From: Gamarada debralockiae
Lineage: Eukaryota > Ascomycota > Leotiomycetes > Helotiales > Hyphodiscaceae
NCBI GenBank assembly: GCA_002803225.1
Contig: NXFV01000878.1
Location: forward strand, 1 to 17,132
Direction of reading: 5' to 3'
Length of the DNA: 17,132 nucleotides
The number at the start of each line of letters is the position of its first letter. The stretch's first letter is position 1. Position numbers and translations under genes: made by a program. Positions 1 through 8,502 of the stretch are shown here, piece by piece. The notes under the pieces are model-generated. The model ran no database searches. It saw nothing but the letters and a program-made list of their open reading frames with translations, and was not told the origin of the DNA.

Positions 1-1086
1 GGCCAAGAGATTTGTGAAGCTATTGGTCGAGCTTCACTTAGTATTTTATGGCCAAGGGCTGGAAGCAGTTGACATCCAGAGGCTGAAGTCTGTGTATTAC
101 GTGAGGAGGTAAAATTAAGATAATAATTTTATAATTATTAGCCTATTTAATAAACCGAAGATTAATATAGCTCGAGTGACTATCGATAATTAAGAGACGC
201 CTAGTTGTTTGTCTTATAGGCCGAGTTCTTGGTTCAAAGACCTCTTGTAACTACTTTAGGCTATACACATCATTTGTTTATTTATTTTCTATAGCTCTAA
301 AGAACAGATCGTCCGGGTTCTTTAACTCCTTTACCCAAGTATCTTGAAGGTCCTTAGACTTCCCTTTGTATAATAAAGTTGGTGGGATTATATTGCCTAG
401 GGCACAAACGCATGTAATAAGGGTAATGAACTCGCGGTTCTTATCCTAGGCAGACTGTCGATATTTGCCTTACTTATAGGCTGCCCGGGATATAATTCTT
501 TATATCTTAGCCCCTATTTTAATCAAGAACCCCTTTTTATTAACGTTCTATATATTATCTGTAGTAATATTGTATTCTTCGATTACTTCGAGGAGCTATA
601 GTAAAAGAGTAGTTAGTAAGGTTTAAAGTAGTATAACTATTAAAGCAACGCAAAAAAGTACTTAACTAATTTATAAAATAGCTTATAAGCAGGTGGATAT
701 TCGCCCTTGATACGCTTATTATTAATACTCTTTAAGTATAGACTTTTTAGCTTATCCTTGTGCCTATATACAAAAGAGGTTATTTAGTTCTTTCTTACCG
801 CGTATCCCTTGATCTCCTTTGCTAAGTTCTTAACGATCGTAGTAGTCGGAGGTATTCTTCGGTTAGTAAGCTCGTTTATAAGCCTTACTAGAGCTCTCTC
901 TTGGGAGTTGGTGAGGCACTGGCGGTGGACAGAGACATACTCCTCCATTGAGATCGATTTGCCCTTCTATCGGTTTCCTAGCGTCGTACGTTCTAGATTA
1001 TACTTTTCGGCAGTAGCTTTGATATTAGGGATCTCTTGGCTTTCTAAATCTGTAATCGCCTCCGGAATCCGATGTAAATTGCGCAT
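1..1086 (-). pseudogene. Degenerate pogo/Fot1-like (DDE_1) transposase, partial
   Basis: Read on the minus strand, this is a transposase of the fungal pogo/Fot1 branch of Tc1/mariner elements. The likely start is ATG at 1086. A helix-turn-helix region follows at about 1060-930 (AEKYNLERTTLGNR), then a CENP-B-like DNA-binding part at about 930-730 (EEYVSVHRQCLTNSQERALV). DDE_1 motifs come next: NVNKKGF near 530-545, NREFITLITCVCA near 420, KDLQDTWVKEL near 340, LLIIDSHSSY near 190 and LQPLDV near 75. The second and third catalytic Asp survive (codons at 182-184 and 74-76). The first, normally in a DEKGF-type motif, is Asn (AAT at 539-541). Many in-frame stops and shifts make it non-functional, and the stretch is AT-rich. 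The C-terminus lies beyond the left edge. Family assignment rests on motif recall, not a search. Confidence 0.85.
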
Positions 1087-1200
1087 TTTATTCGACTTTT
1101 AGTGTGTGGTGCTGGCGAAGTAAAAAGTGGGATTTTTGGTGGGGTGGGATTTTAACAGGGAACCCGAGTACATATTTCGAATTTCACAGTGCTAAATCAA
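1087..1200. mobile_element. Probable terminal region of the pogo-like element
   Basis: This short stretch lies between the transposase start and the beginning of DUF3723 homology. It carries the 10-mer GTGGGATTTT twice about 20 nt apart (around 1126 and 1145), in a setting where Fot1-like elements have their terminal or subterminal repeats. The opposite end of the element is outside the window, so the inverted repeat and the TA target duplication cannot be confirmed. Confidence 0.35.
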
Positions 1201-1626
1201 AGTGAGACAGAGCAAGGTCGACACTTGGGAGAGGATAGTTCTCAACGGCAGGAACTCGAATTATCTAGGAACAGCATGTGTTGACCTGGACGGACTCGAA
1301 TTCTCCTCAAACTTTGTTCGGGAGAAAAGTGAGAAGATCGTTAAGACATTAAAAGGGAAGTTCAAAAAAAGAAGGCTGCTATCGTCTCGAGCCTCGAAAT
1401 CGGGTACCTGCCCTCATTGAGCCGTCCGATTTCTTAACTGTTCTTGACCTGTTAAAACTGACGCCTAACAGCTTGCTAGATAATCCTGTGAAGATGCCGC
1501 TGTGATTGAAACTTCCCCAGGATTTCTATCTTCCGTGCCTTCATGGTCGGCAGTGTATTGGGGCTGCAAAGGCTATCCTTTAGAAGGCGGAAGATCACTA
1601 GTGGACTGTAGATCTCTATATTAATG

Positions 1627-1679
1627 GTAAGTCTTAGAAACTCCAATTCTATACTTATATCTAATTAATTTCGTTATAG
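1627..1679 (+). other. Relic spliceosomal intron in the DUF3723 pseudogene
   Basis: The 53-nt segment starts GTAAGT, ends TTATAG and contains CTAAT as a branch-point candidate. Removing it joins WTVDLYIN to DLDSVW in one frame (AAT G|AC). The splice signals have outlived the reading frame. Confidence 0.7.
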
Positions 1680-2710
1680 ACTTGGATTCTGTCTGGCAGA
1701 GAGAGTTAGCAGAAGAATATGTGAACTCAACGGACTTTCTCTGACGGCGAAATTAATTGCAGGATTCACTAGTACAGTTTAGAGTAAGACAAGTTCGCGG
1801 AAAAGAAGTAGTAGGCTCGTCTCACTAAAAAGAAGAGGGATATTTTAAAGCCTTTTTTTTTAAGCATAAATATTTTCCCGCGGCATTCAATGCACTTACA
1901 GTGATTCCTGGGATCTAGGACGGCCTGATTATTGGAGCTTTGGATAAGTTGATGGCCTTGAAGTGTGATAAGGTAAGCGATCAAATCGTTTAGGTTGGAC
2001 ATTGTTCTGACATCTTATAGGAAATTATATACTATCTTGAGAAATATATCTTATATATAGACTTATATATTTGGAGACGACTAAGAACTTATGAAGCTAG
2101 TTAATACGAAGTCAGTCAAACTGGTGGAACTGAGATCCCTAGGAGTATCACGAGGAGACTTAAATGACTTGTAGGAGGCAATGCAGGATAGAAAGCTTTT
2201 CACCATAATTCGTGACCTGAACTAGCGGGAAATGATCTAAATGCACTTAAGTAGTATTAAAGATCCGATCCCTATAAACTACACTTTGTTTGAGGATGTT
2301 AAGCATCTCAGACCATTGCAGAGAGCGATAAAAAAGCCTTTGCCCCTGGACTCCAAAGGAATGATTCGCAAAGCTTTGCGGCATGCATTCGCTGGAACTC
2401 GTTAAGAAGAGAGCGAATTTAAAGTCCAGACTAGGGAGAAGGAGTTTATATCTTACACTAGAAGTATAAAGGACTAGATTTGGTATGGCATTCTGTAGCT
2501 TTGGCTCTACCCAATGCGTCATTTTGATAGGCTAGGAGGAGAATGTCCAAAGAAAGAAGAAAAGCAAGCTCTCCCCGTATTGAAGAAGTCTAGTCTGCTA
2601 CTATACCATAGATATAGGCTTTTAGCAGACGCTATAGGATTTGCGACAAAAGAGATTAAAGCTTTAAAACGAAAGAATCTAGACATAGAAGTGGTATATG
2701 GAGCGTTGCT

Positions 2711-2790
2711 AGAGGCTCGAGACCTTGATTACTTTAGTTACGATGAGAGGCTCGGGACCTTGATTAGATACGATGGGAGTCTCGTTCTCC
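2711..2790 (+). repeat. Imperfect short tandem duplication inside the DUF3723 relic
   Basis: AGAGGCTCGAGACCTTGATTA (2711) recurs as AGAGGCTCGGGACCTTGATTA (2746). Each is followed by a TACGATG-type segment, and a partial third unit (GGAGTCTCG) follows. Units are about 35 and 30 nt. In translation this gives repeated LDYFSYDE-like and LIRYDG segments just after the conserved EARD. Confidence 0.6.
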
Positions 2791-3829
2791 GATAACTTAG
2801 AGGAATGAAACAGACAATTGACACGGCAACTGAAAGCCAGATCCCGGTGGCAACTTACTCTCCTTATTGATAGTCCAGGAGAGGCAATTCCTCAATAATG
2901 CGGACGTCTTTTTGAGAACGCGCATACATGCACCCGGGAATATCTGTTCCTGCGATCTATTTCTAAACTGGCCACTGGTGAAGGAGACAGGATATCTGCA
3001 TTTTTTGTCCGAAGATCAGTCTTCTTTGTATTCTTTGGGAGACCTCATGAGAATTCTCTGTTTGATGGACAAGGAGGAAATACGCCACCACCAAATTTAG
3101 GTGACGCCATAGAAGTGGATTATAATCATCTAACTAGCGCTTCTGATAGGAGCCCTAGCTCTTCTCCAACGTCTACTACCTCTGAAGGATCCCTGAGTAC
3201 TTCTGCAATGTCTGAAGACTCTGTTCGGACGACTCTGCCACCCACAATCACCTCGCGCAAGCACTAAGGTACCTGACTTGGGAAACTAACGAGCATGTTC
3301 CACAAAATCAAATCATAGTTCATCCTCAAGTGCCCGAAAACCGGATAATGATACCTCGGATGACGGAGAGTCAAGTGGTGGTTCGCCCTCCAATAGCGGA
3401 GAACCGGATGATGGTGCTTCATCAAACGCCCGAGACTCAGATGATACCACGGAGAAAAACTCCGTCCAGAGCAAGAATGCGACCACATGAGAGGGAAGAG
3501 CCACCTGCAGAAGTTTCTTTAGCCGGAAAGAGGCGCAAACTAAGACACAATGAGGATCTCGACGCTTCAGAACATATGGTAATTATAATGCCTTTTCTTC
3601 AGAGTCTTGCTAATAGCTAGTAGGATGGCCAGCATACCCGAAATCAATACAGCAAAGCTTTCAACTATATTAAAAGCACGCACTCAAACATCCAAAAAAA
3701 ATTGCCCATCAACCTAATGACTCAATGTAGATCTCAGTCCCAAATCACTCATTCGGCTCCTCAACTGTGGTTTGAGCGATGTATCCATCTTCACCGCGTT
3801 GATCTTCAGCTCGCTCATGATCAGGCCTG

Positions 3830-6367
3830 CTAGTTGGCCATCAACGATTCCCTCATGGTCTTCAAGTCCTGTCGTACGGAATATGAATTGCTTCGACATG
3901 TCTTGGCAGGTTTGTCGATGGGTGATGACGCTTTGAGGCTTTGAATCATGTCATCTTCTTCTATAAAAGCATTTGTCTTGATGGGGGCATGTTGAATGAG
4001 GACCTCGGGGTTGACTGGCGGGTCTTGAATGCAGGGAGCTTGTTGGGCGTCTGTAGTTTGCTGGATGTGTGCCCCGGCCTCCACGGTTTCCTTCGCCGCA
4101 GTCGTCTCATTCTGCGCCAAAGCATCCTTCAGACACGCCATCACTGGAACAACAAGTCTCTCATCCCTCAGCGCCTCGTAGATAATGCTAATCTGCGAGC
4201 CCGTATTCTTGAGCTTCCTAGACTTATCTCCTCCGCCATTCAAAGTCGGATGGTCAACGAGACCCCGATGAAATGGCACATCAAGATCCTCTCGAACAAA
4301 TTTGTACATTCGCTTCGATGCCACACCCAAATACGGAGTGGCGTCTGGATTTGCGAGATAGTTGTCTCTATTGGAAAGGAATATTTCCTTGGCAAGTGTC
4401 GCTGCCTTCTCTGTCCATGATGAGACGAGGAATAGAAGATTGGGCGTGTTGTTAAAGGGCGTTGCAGTGCCGTTCGTGAGTGCTTGGCTCGAAGTTGCTA
4501 AAGCTTGAATGAGAGTTGGTTGGGCAAACTGCACGACGGCGATAAATCGATCGGATGAATCTTCTGTCGTTGTGCTTTCAAGTCCATGGGTTACTGACAA
4601 CCAGACAGAAACTTGCAAGCTACTCAGGTGTTCAGCAGAAAAGAGTCGACCAAAAGTGCTGCTGGTGAGTTGCTCAATCGCAGGTCTCAATTTCTCCAAG
4701 AAAAGAACGTTCATTGTGCGAAGATCGAGTGCTTGGCAAAGTGAATAAAGGTATGCTGATGACATGAGCGAAAGAACGTCGATAGCCATATGGGTGTATC
4801 GCGCGGACACCAAAGCCAGTGAATTGACCGCTTGATTCGACATCTCGGCTGATTGCACATGGCTACTGACAGGATTTGCAAGGAAGGCCAGTTCTGCCAT
4901 GTAAGCGGCCATATTGATATCAACGCCCTTGAACGTATACGACAGACTCGGCTCATCAGCTGCAAGGTTCGGTGGAAGGCCGTTGTTGAGACGCGTATCC
5001 AGCAACTCTGTGCTTTGAGCAAAGAGGAGCTTGCCAATCATCTGAAGCGCCAGTCGTGTTTTCTCCGTCGAAGACGTTACGGCAACCGCTTGGAAATTTC
5101 CGCCGTGATGCACCCTACGTGCTGAGACGTCGAAGAGTGGGTTGTCTGTTGTTGAGTTTAACTCCACTGCAAGTTGCTCACGAGCGAGGATGAGGTCTTC
5201 GAGCTGAGGACCGATCCATTGTGAAGCAGTTCGAAGAGCATAGCGATCTTGTCGTAAATGGCCGCCTCCGACTTTGCTATCGCTTTTTTCACTCCTAGCA
5301 AGCTTTGAATCTTTGAGGAAGCAAAGCACGTTTTGAGCAACTTCAACTTGGCCTCTGTGAGGACGCACTGCTGCGATGAAAGGGTCGAAACTTTCGACTG
5401 TTCCAAGAAGAGCCTCGACACCCATAGCTGTGAGGACTTGGGAGAAGACGGCGAGATTGTCCGCTTGGTGTTGAGCCAAGGCTGCAACGGAAGCAGAAAC
5501 GGCGGTTCCGTTCAGTATGCCAAGGACTTCCTTTGGTCCAAATGATACAGGGGTGATGCCGAGTTGCTGCAGTGCCAAATCAGCAGAGGTAAGCTTTCTG
5601 TCAATGTGCTTGCCCGTCCAGACATACACATCAGGGTTGCCTTCTAATGTACCAGCGAGGTACGAAAGCGGGCATAGGTCTCCAGAGGCCGAAACGCTAC
5701 CACGTAGAGGTACCAAGGGAACGATGTCGTTCTGGAGAAGCTTCACCAGTGTCTCGATCACCGACAGACGTACTGCTGAATGGCCTCGAAGGAGAGAGTT
5801 GCAGCGTACAAACATGGCACCTCGAACCCAATCCTCGGGAATTGAAAGCGTCGCAATGGCATCTCCGTTCGAGAAGACTGTTCGAGGGTGCGAGGTATGG
5901 TCTGTCGGCCTGTTACCTGGCTGCACAGGAAGAATGGCGGAGAGTTGCATTTGTATCAAAGCGGTTTGCAGCGCACACGGAGATGTTGTTGATGTGTCGG
6001 CACTACCTCCAAAACCGGTGTTTACACCTGAGACGTGTCAGCTTTTGATTCTATCCTTGAGTTTGCAGGGGAGGCGGGCCATAAACCGATTGTCCTTGTT
6101 CCAACACCTCATGCAAGAATTTCACGCTGGCATCAATTCTCTCAACCACATCGGGGCTTGCATCGATAGATGCAATTGCTCCATAACTATCAAAAGTCGT
6201 TAGAACATATTTGAGACAGGGGCTGGGAAATCAGCTTACCGAGACACAGCAACGAGGCTGGGTATGTCGAGTGAGTCTCCTTGGATGAGGGTTCGATGAT
6301 GTGGATCGAGAGTAGAGCAGAGTGTTTGCCACGAATTGAGGACGCCTTCTCCGTGGGTTGGAGCCAT
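3830..6367 (-). CDS. Aromatic amino-acid ammonia-lyase (PAL type), three exons
   Basis: This enzyme deaminates L-Phe (possibly L-Tyr) to cinnamate (or coumarate) without a cofactor, using an MIO group formed from Ala-Ser-Gly. Exons are 6367-6240, 6186-6080 and 6027-3830 (810 aa). The start ATG at 6367 has A at -3 and G at +4, and an N-terminus of family type (SLDIPSLVAVSRYG). Visible landmarks are catalytic Tyr78 in SVYGVNTGFGGSADT, the MIO triad Ala192-Ser193-Gly194 in SVSASGDLCPLSYLAG, LNGTAVSAS, QDRYALRTASQW, NSTTDNPLF, NNGLPPNL, SLSYTFKG, QSAEMSNQAVNSLAL and IPFHRGL-like DVPFHRGLVDHPT. The position that sets Phe/Tyr choice reads Met105-Gln106. The core ends near residue 715, and about 95 residues of low-complexity tail follow. 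Intron 1 (6239-6187) is canonical; intron 2 has a GC donor. The gene appears intact beside pseudogenes. Its physiological role (Phe catabolism or a specialised metabolite) cannot be told from the sequence. Confidence 0.93.
6028..6079 (-). other. PAL intron 2 with a non-canonical GC donor
   Basis: Reading-frame continuity between ...GQSVYG and GVNTGFGG requires a 52-nt intron that begins GCCCGC and ends CTCAG, with a GCTGAC branch site 10-15 nt upstream of the acceptor. No GT donor nearby gives the right phase: those at GAG|GTGTTG and TCG|GTTTAT would run into TAA. The intron splits the Gly codon next to the catalytic Tyr. Confidence 0.75.
6187..6239 (-). other. PAL intron 1 (GT-AG)
   Basis: The 53-nt intron runs GTAAGC...GATAG with a TCTAAC branch point. 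It splits the Arg codon (CG|T) of VAVSRYG. Confidence 0.88.
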
Positions 6368-8502
6368 GATGGGTCGACGAAATAGACGTAATGGTATTGC
6401 AGGTAAGAGGTAGGGGTTGATTGCGCTCACTAAGGCTTCCACAGTGCGGAGGTACACAAGGATCTGAGATGTAATTAGCGGAAATTGTAGCTTTGCGACT
6501 TGAAGCCGAGATGGATCAATAGATTTGGGTGCAAATACGCTGACTGGCAGTAGTTCTTGTCGAAGAAATCGTCAAGAACGAGTGGGTTTTGTATTGATTG
6601 AACGATACAAACGAGTCCACCGTCAAGTTTGACGGACTGAATGAACGACTCGTCCACAATCAAGCCAACTCAAGGTTCAACAAACGTATCCTTCGAATCT
6701 GTCTTCCTATCTTAGACTGGCGATCCAGCACGAATTCAAATCGATCAGAAGACAAATAGCCACTACCTTCAGATGTTCAAAGTTTGAGCTCCAATCTCAG
6801 AGTTGCCGGTATGTATGAGGTCACTGGTGGTCTCTAGACTCTCCCGTCAGTATCACAGAGCAATTCGCTGGAGTCTCGAAGGCCCTCATGACAGGTTTCG
6901 ATGTCACGCAGTTGGAGGTCTGCCAATTGGTACGTACCAATGAACAGCACGGCGAGATTTTGCGACAAGGTCTGCCTTGATCGGACACCTCTGGAATAGA
7001 GGCCGTGATTGCTAAGTATTGGCGTATTCGAGGGCTAGGAAAGAGCGAAGAGATTTGGAAAACGTCGAACGACGAGCAGACTGGGAAATAAAAAGAACCG
7101 AATTCAATGAAGCCTAGGCTCCTCGGCAGTAGTCGTTCAATTAGAAACACGGGCCGCCGGACTAGAAATTTCTTCTCTCATCCCAACGCTGCAGTAGAAT
7201 GCTTTGGGATAAGATCAATACATTGCATGTCGTCATATTCATTTTAGTATGCAGTGCAAAGCGAGCTAAATAGAATATGAGATAAGGAAGGAACTCGCAA
7301 ACTGCGACCTCGAAGAGGTTCATCGCACCACATCGTCCGAAAAGTACGGAAATGTATGGATCTTATTCTCAAGGCTGTTGTCGCCAAGTGCTTACTTGTG
7401 ATTCTGATTGTATACACACTGTGTGACCATCATTCCTTTTAACGTCATGTTGGCAGAACCTCGAGATCGTTTCCGTGCGAACACATGCCGCCAGCGTATT
7501 ACCCTCCCGCCCGTTATTTAGCTCCGAAGCGTGCGTTCGAGTGCAGGAAAATATCACTTGTGACCTGACAGATTGGCAATACTTCAGGAATAACGAACTC
7601 AACGGACATGCGGTGAGTTAGGAGAGTGTTATTGATGGGGACGTGATTGGCACATCAAACAGTTCGCGCCGGCTGCAGAATAGAGGTCGTTGGTGGCGTG
7701 GGAAGATCCGAGGTGGTTTCCTTGAAGCATCAGATCATGATCTACTGATGGACAGGGTTTTCAGTCGTTCGTGAAAGTTCAAAGATTGATTCATAAAATG
7801 CTCTCTTCATGGGCAAAGTGGTGAGGGATCGATGAAGTGAGGTTCGAAGGACCAATAGGTTACATCGTTAATTTTCATTGAGGAAGAAGCGCATTTCTCC
7901 TTGGTCACCGTAGCAATCAAGGTTCAACTGTGGCCGGGAGCGCATTGAGTGCAATCTTTCCTGCCGAAATTCGCAACCCTTTTTCTTCCCCTGTTCATCA
8001 AAATTCAAGCTTTTCTCATCCTCGTCGTCGATGATGGAATACAGCTACAATTCATGCGCAATTGAGTCGCGTCTAAACTATGACTCGCACTCCTTTCTCT
8101 CCTTATTTTCTCTTCCTCCCCATCGGATTTACGGATTTATATTTCGGTCTTGCTCTGCCTGTGATTCGTTGCCTTGTCGCGGCCATCCCGTTGCGCATCC
8201 GTGCCTCGTCGAAATGCTTGCGCCGACGCGTCGTCAGCATGTTTGAAAGAAGATTAGCGGCCTCCCCCACTCACACTGACGAGGCCTTCACATTGCGCAG
8301 CCACAGCAAAATCAGGTGGGGAGCACACCGAGTCTCTTTTTATTATCCCTCCAGGCATCCTCTTTATTCTTTTCTTCTGCTTCTTGTGTTTTGCTATTCT
8401 CCAGGCATCGACTTCGTTGCAACCCCTCAGTTGCTTGAATCTGAACCTTTTCTTGCTACTATTTCCTATTTCTATTTTTCCGCATCGGGTTTCCTATTCA
8501 TC
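6368..8502. other. Long divergent intergenic region, no supported gene
   Basis: This 2.1 kb region separates the divergent PAL and membrane-protein starts, so it must hold both promoters. Open frames here (for example minus 6475-6663 and 6821-7150, plus 8031-8246) show no recognisable motif and no consistent splice structure. About 8320-8490 is strongly pyrimidine-rich, the usual character of a fungal core promoter or leader before the start at 8503. I see no clear TATA box for either gene. Confidence 0.6.
7728..7750. repeat. Nested palindrome in the divergent promoter region
   Basis: CATCAG and CTGATG form 6-nt inverted arms around a perfect 10-nt palindrome GATCATGATC. It could be a dimeric transcription-factor site, but that is only a guess; the position is about 0.75 kb upstream of the membrane-protein gene. 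Confidence 0.3.

Larger units (their letters stand above)
1202..3620 (+). pseudogene. Decayed DUF3723 family gene
   Basis: This is a relic of a DUF3723 protein, a large fungal family of unknown function often found as Starship cargo. The N-terminal motif YLGTACVDLDGLEF lies near 1280. After a frameshift at an A-run (1364-1370) the frame GCYRLEPRNRVPALIEPSDF follows at about 1373-1432. Next come CLHGRQCIGAAKA (about 1538) and WTVDLY (about 1603), then an intron at 1627-1679 with GTAAGT and TATAG ends that keeps the frame into DLDSVWQRELAEEY. Further family blocks are FPAAFNALTVIPGI (about 1875), GALDKLMALKCDK (about 1936), LWLYPMRHFDRLGG (about 2500) and ADAIGFATKEIKALK (about 2617). A Ser/Asp-rich low-complexity tail lies at about 3330-3490. 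At least two stops replace expected Trp codons (TGG to TAG, in WWTVDLY and in IPGLWDG), as RIP would produce. The true start and stop are uncertain. Confidence 0.8.

Noticed and set aside
1..3620. Starship giant mobile element
   Set aside because: A DUF3723 relic alone is not enough. There is no DUF3435 captain, no boundary repeat and no other cargo type in the window.
3941..4420. 159-codon plus-strand frame, and others across 4270-6200
   Set aside because: These are shadows of the PAL coding sequence on the other strand.
6236..6457. Alternative PAL start 30 codons upstream (at 6457)
   Set aside because: The extra residues have no family similarity and look like translated leader. The ATG at 6367 has a better context and matches the usual family N-terminus.
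6821..7150. 109-codon minus-strand frame in the intergenic region
   Set aside because: No motif, no signal peptide and no splice structure; not distinguishable from chance.
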